Positions 44,575 through 53,363 of a stretch of DNA of 64,000 nucleotides are shown one piece after another. The position numbers and the translations under genes were made by a program. Location of the stretch: contig NZ_JOIU01000011.1 in NCBI RefSeq assembly GCF_000720135.1, forward strand, positions 248,001 through 312,000. The letters run 5' to 3'. Numbering within the stretch: position 1 is the first letter of the stretch; each line of letters begins with the position of its first letter. The notes under the pieces are model-generated. The model made no database searches, was not told the origin of the DNA, and saw nothing but the letters and a program-made list of their open reading frames with translations. The stretch is from Streptomyces sp. NRRL S-1022. GTDB lineage: Bacteria; Actinomycetota; Actinomycetes; Streptomycetales; Streptomycetaceae.

Positions 44575-45060
44575 GTCAGCCAGGTCTCGCCTGCCAGGCC
44601 GGCGAGTTCGCCAACCCGGGCTTCGAGTCGGGCAACACGGGCTGGTCCAACAGCGGTGTCATCACCAATGACAGCCGTCAGGCGGCCCACGGCGGCTCCT
44701 GCACGGCCTGGCTCAACGGTTGGGGCTCCGCGCACACCGACACGCTGTCCCAGTCGGTGACGATCCCCGCGGGCTGCAAGGCGAGTCTGACCTTCTACCT
44801 GCACGTCGACACCGCGGAGGGCATGGCCGCCGTCTGCCGCCGGGCCGGCTTCACGCCCACGCTGCGCTACCGGATCGCCGACCGCAAGATGCGGTACGGC
44901 CTGATCGCCGCCGGACGGGCCCTCTCACTGAGCCAGCCCACCTCGCCGGCCGCCGAGGGCACGGTACTGAACGGCGTGTCGGCCTGCTGTACCGGGCTGC
45001 GGCACGTGCGTACCTCGACAGCATCCCCGACAACATCTTCTACTGCACATGGCGGGAATC
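44575..45060 (+). pseudogene. Chimeric remnant: jelly-roll module joined to a LysR-like tail
   Basis: The frame first reads as an extracellular jelly-roll module (FANPGFESGNTGWSNSGVIT ... SQSVTIPAGCKASLTFYLHV). At about 44820 it changes abruptly to VCRRAGFTPTLRYRIADRKM then RYGLIAAGRALSLSQPTSP, which resembles the effector-binding domain of a LysR-type regulator, before decaying. Neither part has its start or full fold. The sequence looks like two gene fragments joined by deletion. The LysR assignment is tentative. Confidence 0.45.
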
Positions 45061-45473
45061 CCGGATGCGGCCGGCTACACCAGATCGGCAACGGCAGGGG
45101 CGGAAGAGTCCTCCGGGTCCGTCGCCCTCCGGTACGCCGACGGCGCCTCCGGACGGTCCGGGCGGTGGGGCCGATAGGGCCCCGCCGGCGGTCACGCGCT
45201 TCCGACCGACGACCTCGCCTGTCGGTAAGTCTTCTGCGCAGCAAAGGAGTTGCACGTTTCACGTCGCCGAGTGGCGAGAGGGCGTGTGGGCGGAGTGAAG
45301 AAGGCGTAAAAAAATGTTTAATATGTGACCGCATCTGATCTCTGTCTGCCTGGTTCCGCGCCATGACGGCCGGATTCTTTGGCATACCCAAGAGAAGACC
45401 GGATGCGTAGAGCGCCGCCGTACTGGATCGCGTACCTGGCGCAGCACAACTTCAGTATGGAGACAGGCACATC

Positions 45474-46238
45474 ATGGGTAAGGGCAAGTGGATCGCGGGC
45501 GGCGTCGTCGCCCTGTTCGTCATCGGTGCCGCTGGCAGCTGCGGCGGTAGCGATGACTCGAAGGCGGACAAACCGAAGCCTGTCAGGCCGACCGCCACCG
45601 CATCAGCGTCCGTCCAGTCGCCCTCGGTTCCCTCCCCGAACGCTCACCAGCGGGCGGAGTTGCTGGTCGCTCTGAAAAGCATCGACGCCGGCCTGGTCGC
45701 GAACGAGGACCGCGCCGTGCGCCGGTCGACCAACGTCTGCTCGGACATCAAGGGCGGCAAGGACTCCCACACGGTGAAGGCCAACGCCAAGTACCGGTTC
45801 GAGGGCGGTAACGTCCCCCACCTGTCCGACGCGCAGACCGAGCGAATCGTCTCTGCCGTGAAGGACACCTTCTGTTCGGTCCACGAAAGCACCGACACCA
45901 AGGCGCAGAAGGCGCAGAAGGTGAGGACGAAGGCGGATGCACCCAAGCCGTCGCCCACTTGGTCGTCGGAGGCGGACATCTTCAAGCGGTGGGCAAAGGC
46001 CAACGGCAGCCCAGCCGACAAGGCCGCCGTCGCTCACGTCACCCGTGTGCACGGAGCATTCGGCGGCAATGGCATGGTCGACGTCTACACCGACTGGACG
46101 GGCGGCATGTTCGGCGGTCACAACCCGGACGGCAAGCTTGTTGTCTCCGCATACCAGACGTGGATGCCGGGAACGGGCAGCGGCCTGGTGACCGTGTACG
46201 ACGCTGATGGCGAGATCCTGGCCAACGGCAATTTCTGA
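45474..46238 (+). CDS. Hypothetical exported protein
   Basis: This encodes 254 residues. The N-terminus (MGKGKWIAGGVVALFVIGAA then GSCGG) is a signal peptide or anchor; the AGSC is only a poor lipobox, so lipidation is uncertain. A Lys/Pro/Thr/Ser-rich linker (to about 60) precedes a mixed domain with three cysteines (NVCSDIK, TFCSVHE) and a Gly/Tyr/Trp-rich C-terminus (GMVDVYTDWTGGMFGGHNPD). GGAG lies upstream of the ATG. No family is recognised. It may be a cell-surface protein. Confidence 0.65.
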   Translation: MGKGKWIAGGVVALFVIGAAGSCGGSDDSKADKPKPVRPTATASASVQSPSVPSPNAHQRAELLVALKSIDAGLVANEDRAVRRSTNVCSDIKGGKDSHTVKANAKYRFEGGNVPHLSDAQTERIVSAVKDTFCSVHESTDTKAQKAQKVRTKADAPKPSPTWSSEADIFKRWAKANGSPADKAAVAHVTRVHGAFGGNGMVDVYTDWTGGMFGGHNPDGKLVVSAYQTWMPGTGSGLVTVYDADGEILANGNF

Positions 46239-46506
46239 CAGCTCCGTTGAGAATCCTCCCGACTTGGCTGAAGGTGCCGCCATCAGGGGGGTGCACATGC
46301 GAGGCTGAGGCGCCGCCTGAGGTGCCCAGTCGCACCCGGGACTGCGAAGGCTCCCCCCGTGACCAGGCTTTTCCGCAGCGGAGCTACCTGGGTACCGGCC
46401 AGCCGTTCCCCGTACGCTCACGAAGACCGTCATTCACCCTATGTGACGAGTCGCCGGTTAGTCGCTGCAGGGCGGGGCAGAGGGCTCTGTGAAAGGCGGT
46501 GATTTT

Positions 46507-46803
46507 GTGGACGAGAGGATTCGCAGGTACTGCATTCGTTTCTCGCTGCTGGGGTTGCTGACCGGAGCCGTGCTTGGCTTCGCCTCGGGGGGTGCTTTCG
46601 GAGCTCTGGTGGGCGCGGGAATCGGCTTCGCGCTGGCCGCCGGCGGCGTCCTGTACTGGGGTGAGCACGGTGGTGCTCGCCGCCGTCCGTCGACGGGTGA
46701 GATGCCGCCAGGTCATTCTGACGGCCGACATCTCGGGAGGGCTCGCCGCGTACCCCACCAGAGGGCCGGCCGGTCGACTGGTTGGCCGTACCCCGAGTAC
46801 TGA
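46507..46803 (+). CDS. Small glycine-rich membrane protein
   Basis: This encodes about 98 residues. A GTG at 46507 with AAAGGCGG upstream opens DERIRRYCIRFSLLGLLTGA, followed by a long Gly/Ala-rich hydrophobic stretch (about residues 14-55) that can span the membrane twice, resembling glycine-zipper membrane proteins. The remaining 40 residues are Arg/Gly/His-rich and may be out of the original frame. The function is unknown. Confidence 0.5.
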   Translation: MDERIRRYCIRFSLLGLLTGAVLGFASGGAFGALVGAGIGFALAAGGVLYWGEHGGARRRPSTGEMPPGHSDGRHLGRARRVPHQRAGRSTGWPYPEY

Positions 46804-46837
46804 CCTCGCGAGCCCTCCGCGGATGTGCGTCCCAGTC

Positions 46838-46887
46838 GGGGCGGTCGGGGCCATCGGGGCCGTCGGGGCCATCGGGGCCGTCGGCGA
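46838..46887 (+). repeat. GC-rich 9-base microsatellite
   Basis: Alternating 9-base units GGGGCCATC and GGGGCCGTC are repeated about five times between two genes. No gene use is visible. Confidence 0.7.
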
Positions 46888-46955
46888 GGCGGAGAGCGCC
46901 GCCGGCCCCGTAGGTCGCCTGCAGATTGCTGATCAGCGCGCTGAGGCCGTGGAGG

Positions 46956-47843
46956 CTACGCCGGCTCTCCGTCGATGCGCGTTCCTGTGCCGCTGACACG
47001 GACCCGTGGGTCATCCTTACGCAGGGTGACCGTGAGTTCGCCGGGACTGCCCAGGTCCTCGCCCTGGTGCAGGGTGAGGACGGCATCCCCGGGGACCAGA
47101 CCGAACTCACGGGCGTACGCCCCGAACGCGGCGGCCGCGGCCCCCGTCGCCGGGTCCTCGACGACGCCGCCGACGGGGAACGGGTTCCGAACGTGGAAGA
47201 CGGTGGCCGACTCCCGCCACACCAACTGGAGCGTGGTCAGGTCCAGGCGGTGCATCAGGGCTTCGAGGCGTGCGAAGTCGTACGCGAGATCGGCGAGGCG
47301 CTCGCGCGTCGCAGCCGCGAGAACGAGATGGCGGGCACCGGCGAACGCCACCCGGGGCGGGAAAGCCGGGTCGAGATCGGCGGCCGGCCAGCCGAGCGCG
47401 GCGAGCGCCTCCGTGAGGTCGGCGTCGGCGATCTCCTCGATGTGCGGCTCGACACTGGTGAGGGTGGCCCGGGCCGTCCCGCCCTCCTCGGCCACCTCCA
47501 CCGGCACGGTGCCGGCGCGCGTCGCGAACACCAGCTTCCCCGGGCCCGCCCGCTCGGCGAGCGCGATGGCGGTCGCGATGGTGGCGTGCCCGCAGAAGGA
47601 CACCTCCGCCTTGGGGCTGAAGTAGCGGATGCTGTACGCCCGCCCCTCCTGGCCGCCGAGACCCTCCGGTGGCGCGGTCAGAAACGCGGACTCCGAGTAT
47701 CCGAGGTCGGCGGCGATGGCCAGCATCTCGCTGTCGTCCAGCGCTGTGGCGTCCAGAACAACGCCGGCGGGGTTTCCGCCGTCGGGGACGCTGGAGAAGG
47801 CGGTGTATCGCAACACCTCGGGCCGGGGCACATTCGTCGTCAT
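46956..47843 (-). CDS. PhzF-family isomerase/epimerase-like protein
   Basis: This encodes 295 residues. The family signatures are the N-terminal FSSVPDGGNPAGVVL, SESAFL with the catalytic-glutamate region, VSFCGHATIATAIAL and the C-terminal HVRNPFPVGGVVEDPATGAAAAAFGAY. These belong to the diaminopimelate-epimerase-like fold of PhzF. Reactions in the family are isomerisations; the substrate here is unknown and no phenazine genes are near. The ATG at 47843 has no clear ribosome binding site, so it may be translated leaderless. Confidence 0.87.
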   Translation of the reverse strand: MTTNVPRPEVLRYTAFSSVPDGGNPAGVVLDATALDDSEMLAIAADLGYSESAFLTAPPEGLGGQEGRAYSIRYFSPKAEVSFCGHATIATAIALAERAGPGKLVFATRAGTVPVEVAEEGGTARATLTSVEPHIEEIADADLTEALAALGWPAADLDPAFPPRVAFAGARHLVLAAATRERLADLAYDFARLEALMHRLDLTTLQLVWRESATVFHVRNPFPVGGVVEDPATGAAAAAFGAYAREFGLVPGDAVLTLHQGEDLGSPGELTVTLRKDDPRVRVSGTGTRIDGEPA

Positions 47844-48049
47844 GCACGCTGCAACTACGGCCGAGCCGCTGCTATTTCCCGGGGCAGCCGAACCGGCGGA
47901 GCCGCCGCAGCTTGTCGAACTCGATCCGGTCGCTGATGCGGAGCCGGTGACAAGCCGGCGGGCGGACGAACCGACCGTCGGGCGCGCGAGCCGCCAGTTG
48001 CCCCTCCCCGACGTCCATGTCCGGAGTTTCCGCGCTGAAGCGGAGCGCA

Positions 48050-48262
48050 TCACCGGCGGCGGGCTCGGATGACGCCGATGCCGGCTCCCACCACGAGCAG
48101 TGCAGGCAGCGGAGCCAGCCATGCTTGTCCGAGCGACGCACCGGCCACGGTCATTACGACGCCTATCAGCAGGTAAACGGCGAAAAACGCTGCGATCAGG
48201 TTGCCCCACGGATGACCGCGAGTGCCGTCTTCGACGTTCTCGATCCTGCGGCCGATTCCCAT
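48050..48262 (-). CDS. Small two-helix membrane protein
   Basis: This encodes a 70-residue protein with an acidic/basic N-terminus (GIGRRIENVEDGTRGHPWGN) and two membrane helices (LIAAFFAVYLLIGVVMTVAG and WLAPLPALLVVGAGIGVIRA), ending in ARRR. The ATG at 48262 is fixed by AGGAGG seven bases upstream; the longer frame to 48295 lacks one. The function is unknown. Confidence 0.78.
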   Translation of the reverse strand: MGIGRRIENVEDGTRGHPWGNLIAAFFAVYLLIGVVMTVAGASLGQAWLAPLPALLVVGAGIGVIRARRR

Positions 48263-48812
48263 ACTGACCTCCTGATGTTGCGTGAGCCTGGCCAATGGTT
48301 CGCCTGAGATGTCAGGAAAAGCAGGCTTTCCGCTTTTCGCCGCATCGCAGACGCCATTTCCCGCATACCCTGCGGGGAGGCTGGCGTGCAGGGGGCGGTC
48401 GCAATGGAATGGGCGACCGCGACGCTGTAAGGTCGGCCGGCCTTCGAGCAGTTACGGGACCGGTGTGTCCGACACGGCACCGGTGCGGCCCGGGTGGGGC
48501 AGGAGGGGCCGGCCGCCCACCCTGGCCTACTCCGTTCGGACCAAACGCGACAACGGTCGGCCGGCTGCCCGAAGTGACGCCTGGCCACCTCGCCCGGGCT
48601 TCTTCCACGTTGGCCAAGGGCGCCGGTCATGTCCTTCGGCGACGGTCGTGCCGCCGCCCTGATCGGGCTGGATGCGCCTGCACGGCTGCGAGTCCTTGCC
48701 GACGGCTATGGCTTCTCGGGGGCTGCGCCGACTTGCAGGCCGGCACCGCCGCCTTCTCAATCACGGCGGCGACGCGGTCCGGACGGGCTGAATCCTGGAG
48801 CCTCCCGCACAG
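48263..48812. other. Intergenic stretch, nothing recognised
   Basis: Open frames exist in several registers but are Arg/Pro/Cys-rich with no start signals. The left end should hold the promoter of the small membrane gene at 48050-48262. Confidence 0.4.
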
Positions 48813-49091
48813 TCACCACGTCGTCCTCTGCGGCGTCGTGCCGGCGGGCAGGTGGGTTGTCGGCACCCAGGCCATGACCCGGGCCAGGTCGCGGTGTATA
48901 CGGTCGGCTTCACCGCGTACCTGGGCAGGAACGTCGCCGCGTTCGGCGACAAGGCGGCTGAAAATGGGGGTTTCCTGGAACACGGTGAAGTTCGCTTTCT
49001 GCGAGTGGCTGGCTGCGGACAGGGCGGTGCAGGGACAGACGAACTGGTTTATCACGTCGGTGATCAGTTCGTGTGGCCGCCTGTGGCTCAT
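48813..49091 (-). CDS. Hypothetical protein or C-terminal remnant
   Basis: This gives 92 residues from an ATG at 49091. The sequence is protein-like throughout (HRRPHELITDVINQFVCPCT, NFTVFQETPIFSRLVAERGD, PAQVRGEADRIHRDLARVMA), with an amphipathic C-terminal helix. There is no good ribosome binding site. It could be a complete small protein or the tail of a longer lost gene. The family is not recognised. Confidence 0.4.
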   Translation of the reverse strand: MSHRRPHELITDVINQFVCPCTALSAASHSQKANFTVFQETPIFSRLVAERGDVPAQVRGEADRIHRDLARVMAWVPTTHLPAGTTPQRTTW

Positions 49092-49222
49092 GGAAGGCGG
49101 TGAGGGTGCCGACCGAACGAGACCGCACACGAGCTGCCACCCCAGGCGGTCACCGGGCGAACGTCGCTTGATGCGGCACTGGTCGCCGCCGTCGTCCTGC
49201 CGAGCCCGCAGACACCGTTCAC

Positions 49223-49253
49223 GTCCACGTCTGGGACCATCCCAGACGTGGAC
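49223..49253. promoter_or_regulatory. Perfect palindromic operator overlapping the GntR start codon
   Basis: GTCCACGTCTGGGA (49223-49236) and its exact complement (49240-49253) are separated by CCA. The right arm contains the GTG start of the GntR gene (49248). This fits negative autoregulation, with the repressor covering the start region and the gene probably translated from a leaderless or very short-leader mRNA. Confidence 0.8.
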
Positions 49254-50003
49254 TACCCGAACGACCAGGCCCCCGGCGCCCCCGTCCGCTCCGGCATCCC
49301 GGAGCACGGCCGTGTGCCCAAGTACTACGCCGTGAAGGCACAGATCGACCGTCTCGTGGAGGAGTTGGGCGAGGGCGCTCCGATCCCGACCGAACGGGAC
49401 CTCTCCGAGCGGTACGAGGTCGCCCGCGAGACCGTCCGGCAGGCGCTGCGCGAACTGGTGCTGGAGGGCAAGCTGCGCCGGCAGGGCCGGGGCACGGTGG
49501 TCGCCGGCCCCAAGCTGGAGCAGCCGCTGTCCCTGGCTAGCTACACCGAGGGGGTGCGCCGCCAGGGCCGTACCCCCGGCCGGACCCTGGTCGGCCTCGA
49601 CCGGTTCCCCTGCCCCGCGGCGCTGGCCACCGAGACCGGCCTGACGCGCGGCGAGCCCGTCTGGCACCTGGAGCGTGTGCTGCTGGCCGACGACGAACGG
49701 GTCGGCCTGGAGAGCACGTACGTGGCGGTGGCCCGCGTGCCGCGTCTGGACAGCGAGTTCGAGCCGGACTCGTCGTTCTACGCCTACCTGGCCCGGCAGG
49801 GCATCGGATTCGGCTCCGCCGACGAGCGCATCGAGACCGTGCTCGCCACCCCGCGTGAGGCTCTCCTCATCGGCACTCCGCCGGCCCTGCCGATGCTGCT
49901 CATCCACCGCGTCTCCCGGGACGTCGAGGGCGGCCCGCTGGAGCGGGTGCGGACGCTGTACCGCGGCGACCGGTTCTCCTTCACGGCCCGGCTGAACGGC
50001 TGA
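49248..50003 (+). CDS. GntR/HutC-family regulator of the phosphonate operon
   Basis: This encodes 251 residues. The N-terminal winged helix (IPTERDLSERYEVARETVRQ, ALRELVLEGKLRRQGRGTVV) is followed by a UTRA ligand domain (about 85-245) ending RVRTLYRGDRFSFTARL. This architecture is that of PhnF/HutC-type repressors. It is directly upstream of the FAD oxidoreductase and phosphonatase-like hydrolase genes, so an aminophosphonate or its breakdown product is the likely inducer. A perfect palindrome covers its GTG start. Confidence 0.9.
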   Translation: MDYPNDQAPGAPVRSGIPEHGRVPKYYAVKAQIDRLVEELGEGAPIPTERDLSERYEVARETVRQALRELVLEGKLRRQGRGTVVAGPKLEQPLSLASYTEGVRRQGRTPGRTLVGLDRFPCPAALATETGLTRGEPVWHLERVLLADDERVGLESTYVAVARVPRLDSEFEPDSSFYAYLARQGIGFGSADERIETVLATPREALLIGTPPALPMLLIHRVSRDVEGGPLERVRTLYRGDRFSFTARLNG

Positions 50004-50080
50004 CGGCTGAGCGACTGAGCGGCTGAAGCTGTCTCTTTTGGGGCAATTTCGGGGCGGCACTACGGTCACGGACTGATAAC

Positions 50081-50104
50081 GGGTCTAGCCCAATCGTGAT
50101 GGGC
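50081..50104. promoter_or_regulatory. Candidate GntR operator before the FAD oxidoreductase gene
   Basis: GGGTCTAGCCC (50081-50091) overlaps a second inverted repeat GCCCA-7 bases-TGGGC (50088-50104). The TCTAG-centred palindrome resembles HutC/DasR-type boxes. It lies 64 bases upstream of the oxidoreductase start. Confidence 0.55.
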
Positions 50105-50167
50105 GGTTCACGCTCTCGTTGAAGACGGGATTCCTCGGGTTCCCCCAAGGCGAGGAGCGTGACGGCC

Positions 50168-51292
50168 GTGAGAGTGACAGTCGTAGGAGCCGGCGTGGTG
50201 GGCACCATGCACGCCTGGCAGGCAGTGGAACGCGGCCACGAGGTCGTACAGATCGAGCGGGAGGCCGAAGCCCGGGGCGCCTCACTGCGCAATTTCGGGC
50301 AGATCTGGGTGAGCGGCCGCGCGGGCGGTGAGGAATTGGACACCGCCCTGCGCGCCCGGGAGCTGTGGGAGGAGATCGGCGCCCGCGTCCCCGCGCTGGG
50401 CTTCCGCCCCAACGGCTCGCTGACCCCCGTCCGTGGTGACCTGGAGCTGGCCGTAGCCGAGGCCGCGGTCGCCCGCCCGGACGCCGCCGCCCGCGGTTAC
50501 AAGCTGCTCGCTCCCGACGAGGCCCGGGCCGTGAACCCGGCGCTGCGCGGGCAGTTCGACGCCGCCCTGTACTGCGAGCGGGATGCGGCCGTCGAGCCAC
50601 GCACCGCCCAGCTGGCTCTGCGTGCCGAGCTGCTGAAATCCCCGCGTTACACCTTCCTGCCCGGCCGCGAGGTCCGCGAGGTCGTCGGCGAGCACACCGT
50701 CCGGGACGACCGCGGCGACACCCACGCCGGCGACGCCGTGATCCTGTGCACCGGCGCCTGGCTCGGCGGTCTGGTCCGCGAACTCGCCGGCCCCGACCTG
50801 CCGGTGCGCAGGGTGCGCCTGCAGATGATGCAGACGGCCCCGCTCGGTGAGGCCCTGACCACCTCGGTCGCCGACGCCGACAGCTTCCGCTACTACCCGG
50901 CGTACGCCTCGCCCGCCCTGGACGAACTGAACGCCCGGCAGCCGCAGCCCGCCACGGCCGCGGACCACCGAATGCAACTGCTGATGGTCCAGCGCGCCGA
51001 CGGCGGCCTGACCATCGGCGACACCCACGAGTACGAGCACCCCTTCGCCTTCGACACCCTCGAAGAGCCCTACGAGCACCTGACCGGTGTCGTCGAGTCC
51101 CTCCTCGGCCGTCCGCTGCCGGCGATCCGCCGCCGCTGGGCGGGGGTGTACGCGCAGTGCACCGACACCACCCGCGTGGTGCACCGGCAGCGGGTGCGCG
51201 AGAACGTCTGGCTCGTCACCGGGCCCGGCGGGCGCGGCATGACCTGCTCGCCCGCGATAGCCGAGACCACCGCGAACGAACTGGGTTGGTGA
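50168..51292 (+). CDS. TIGR03364-type FAD-dependent oxidoreductase (aminophosphonate catabolism)
   Basis: This encodes 374 residues of the DAO (D-amino-acid/glycine oxidase) fold, with FAD motif VVGAGVVGTMHAWQA at the start, ASLRNFGQIW, and the C-terminal VTGPGGRGMTCSPA. The sequence and neighbours fit the TIGR03364 group (HpnW-like), known to sit beside TIGR03351 phosphonatase-like hydrolases and proposed to oxidatively deaminate aminophosphonates related to 2-aminoethylphosphonate. The GTG at 50168 is preferred because GAGGAG ends ten bases upstream; the GTG at 50159 is too close to it. The next gene overlaps or almost abuts. Confidence 0.87.
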   Translation: MRVTVVGAGVVGTMHAWQAVERGHEVVQIEREAEARGASLRNFGQIWVSGRAGGEELDTALRARELWEEIGARVPALGFRPNGSLTPVRGDLELAVAEAAVARPDAAARGYKLLAPDEARAVNPALRGQFDAALYCERDAAVEPRTAQLALRAELLKSPRYTFLPGREVREVVGEHTVRDDRGDTHAGDAVILCTGAWLGGLVRELAGPDLPVRRVRLQMMQTAPLGEALTTSVADADSFRYYPAYASPALDELNARQPQPATAADHRMQLLMVQRADGGLTIGDTHEYEHPFAFDTLEEPYEHLTGVVESLLGRPLPAIRRRWAGVYAQCTDTTRVVHRQRVRENVWLVTGPGGRGMTCSPAIAETTANELGW

Positions 51293-51297
51293 ACACC

Positions 51298-51996
51298 ATG
51301 ACACCCCCCTCCCCCGACATCCGCCTCGTCGTCCTCGACATGGCCGGCACCACCGTCGCCGACGGCGGCCTGGTCGAGCGCGCCTTCGACACCGCCGCCC
51401 GCGAACTCGGCGTCGAGCCCGGCACCCCCGACCACGCCGAAAAGCTCGCCTACGTCCGCGCCACCATGGGCGAGTCCAAGATCTCCGTCTTCCGGCACCT
51501 GTTCGGCGACGAGGACAGCGCCCGGCGCGCCAACGCCGCCTTCGAGAAGGCGTACGGCGAACTCGTCGACGGCGGACTGATCGCCCCCGTCCCCGGCGCC
51601 CGCGAGGCCATCGAGGCGCTCGCAGCCGACGGCCGGACCGTCACCTTGACCACCGGCTTCGCCCGCGTCACCCAGGACGCCATCCTGGACGCCCTCGGCT
51701 GGCGCGACCTGGTGCCGCTCACCCTGTGCCCCGCCGACGCAGGCGGGCGCGGACGGCCGTACCCGGACATGGTGCTGGAGGCGTTCCTGCGCACGAAGGC
51801 CGCACAGAGCGTGGCCCAGGTGGCCGTCGTCGGCGACACCTCCTACGACGTGCTCAGCGGCCTGCGCGCCGGCGCCGGCCTGGTCGCGGGGGTCCGCACC
51901 GGGGCGCACGGTGACGACGCCTTCCGTGAGGCCGGCGCCACGCACGTCCTGGACTCGGTCGCCTCCCTGCCCGAGCTGCTGCGAGGAGCGGGCTGA
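51298..51996 (+). CDS. TIGR03351 phosphonatase-like HAD hydrolase
   Basis: This encodes 232 residues. HAD motif I is DMAGTTVAD (from about residue 14), very like the DxAGTT of phosphonoacetaldehyde hydrolase. Motif II is in TLTTGF and motif III/IV in VGDTSYDVLSGLRAG. TIGR03351 proteins resemble phosphonatase but act on an undetermined phosphonate-derived substrate. A GTG at 51289 overlapping the preceding stop is an alternative start. Its own stop overlaps the ATP-binding gene (TGATG), showing translational coupling within the operon. Confidence 0.87.
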   Translation: MTPPSPDIRLVVLDMAGTTVADGGLVERAFDTAARELGVEPGTPDHAEKLAYVRATMGESKISVFRHLFGDEDSARRANAAFEKAYGELVDGGLIAPVPGAREAIEALAADGRTVTLTTGFARVTQDAILDALGWRDLVPLTLCPADAGGRGRPYPDMVLEAFLRTKAAQSVAQVAVVGDTSYDVLSGLRAGAGLVAGVRTGAHGDDAFREAGATHVLDSVASLPELLRGAG

Positions 51997-52442
51997 TGGG
52001 CATCCGCTTCGACGGCGTCACCGTCGCCTACGACGGCAACGTGGTCCTGGACGCCTTCGACCTCACCGTCGCCGCGGGCGAGGTCATGGCTCTGCTCGGG
52101 CCGTCCGGATCCGGAAAGACCACCGCGTTGCGGGCGGTCGCCGGGTTCGTGCGGCCCGCCGCCGGGCGGGTCTTCCTCGGCGACCTCGACGTCACCGACC
52201 TGCCCCCGCACCGCCGGGGCATCGGCATGGTCGTGCAGAGCTACGCCCTCTTCCCGCACATGCGCGTCGAGGAGAACGTCGCCTTCGGCCTCAAGGCCCG
52301 CAAGGTCCCCAAGGCCGAGATCCGCACCCGGGTCGCCGAGGCCCTGGAGATGACCGGCATGGCCGCCCACGCCCGCCGCCATCCGCGCGAACTGTCCGGC
52401 GGCCAGCAGCAGCGCGTCGCCATCGCCCGCGCGCTCGCCATC
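51996..52442 (+). pseudogene. Truncated ABC transporter ATPase (PhnT-like)
   Basis: About 149 residues of an ABC ATPase remain: Walker A GPSGSGKT (35-42), Q-loop VVQSYALFPHM (Gln81) and signature LSGGQQQR (133-140), up to VAIARALAI. Exactly before Walker B the sequence switches to an unrelated secreted protein, so the catalytic Glu, D-loop and H-loop are missing and ATP hydrolysis is impossible. The family is the phosphonate/Fe3+/polyamine class (CysA/PotA-like). Its place at the end of the phosphonate operon indicates the lost 2-aminoethylphosphonate importer. The open frame runs on to 53267 as a chimera. Confidence 0.85.
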
Positions 52443-52884
52443 ACCGAGTGGCGCGGCTGGTCCTTCACCACCGACGAGTTCTGGACACAGGCCCAACGCG
52501 ACGAGAACCGCGAGTGCAACGTCCGCGCCCGCAACGTGTTCGCGGTGGCCGACGGCGACGAATGGAACGACAAGGCCCTCACGGGCACCTTCGACTCCAC
52601 CCTCGTCAGCCCCGCCTGTCCTGTCACCGGGGGGCCGTACCGCCACGCTCACGTACACCACTTACTACCGGCAGCAATCCCCGCAGAAGGGCGAGGTCCT
52701 CGTCTCCTACGACGGCGCCACCCCCGTCTCCGTCCGCACCTACACCACCGACACCCCCTCACGCACCGAGACCGTCGCCCTCCAGGTCCCCTCCGGCGCA
52801 ACCTCGGCCCGCGTGAGCTTCCGTTACACCGGCGGGAACAACTGGTACTGGGTCATCGACGCAGTGAGCATCACCCAGTCCTGA
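52443..52884 (+). pseudogene. C-terminal fragment of a secreted beta-sandwich protein
   Basis: Immediately after the ABC junction the frame reads TEWRGWSFTTDEFWTQAQRD then VRARNVFAVADGDEWNDKAL and GTFDSTLVSPACPVTG. A frameshift near 52625 is followed by LTYTTYYRQQSPQKGEVLVS and RVSFRYTGGNNWYWVIDAVS before a stop at 52882. The pattern is the C-terminal jelly-roll module of secreted phosphoesterase- or peptidase-like Streptomyces proteins. Its N-terminal part and start were lost at the junction. Confidence 0.7.
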
Positions 52885-52889
52885 CGCGG

Positions 52890-53300
52890 TCAGGTTGCGT
52901 GATGCTCCACGGAGGACACGATCGAGGTCGTCGGGTGCGTGGAAGGCGGTGCCGTCGCCCATGGCCCGGCGTATCACCAGGCGGTAGACGGTCAGTTGGG
53001 CGGCGACGGGAGCGGGGGCCGGGTCGCCCCTGGTCTTCAGGCGCGTCGGCAGGCCGGCATGGCGCATCTGCTCGTCGAAGGCCGCCAACTCGGCCATGCC
53101 GGGCAGCGGGTGTCGCTGCGCGTCCGGCTCGTCGGTCCTCAGCAGGTCAAGGGAGCGGCGCAGGTCGGTCAGCGCCCGTCGGCCGGTCCCGGAGATCTGG
53201 CGCAGTGCGGCTGATGACGTGTCGGCCGACCGGGCGTAGGGAGCGGAACCGGCCAGGGCGACCATGACGGACAGGTTGTGGGTGACGATGTCGTGCATCT
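52890..53300 (-). pseudogene. Truncated histidine kinase (HisKA_3 type)
   Basis: Leftward, the frame begins at the phosphoacceptor region MHDIVTHNLSVMVALAGSAP (His2 being the phosphorylated residue) and continues through the dimerisation helices (RRALTDLRRSLDLLRTDEPD) and part of the ATP domain linker (LTVYRLVIRRAMGDGTAF), then breaks. The sensor part, the upstream start and the HATPase domain are absent, and no response regulator follows. Confidence 0.7.
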
Positions 53301-53363
53301 CGTCCGTCCGCGCACCTCACGCCCCCGTTCCCGTCTGCGGCGGACCTCAGGGGGTAGGCGTGC

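Noticed and set aside
46838..46887. CRISPR-like repeat array
   Set aside because: The units are 9 bases and contiguous, without spacers; it is a simple microsatellite.
51996..53267. A single 423-residue ABC protein
   Set aside because: After residue 149 the sequence is an unrelated secreted protein and then a wrong frame of low complexity; it is a chimera of fragments, not one gene.
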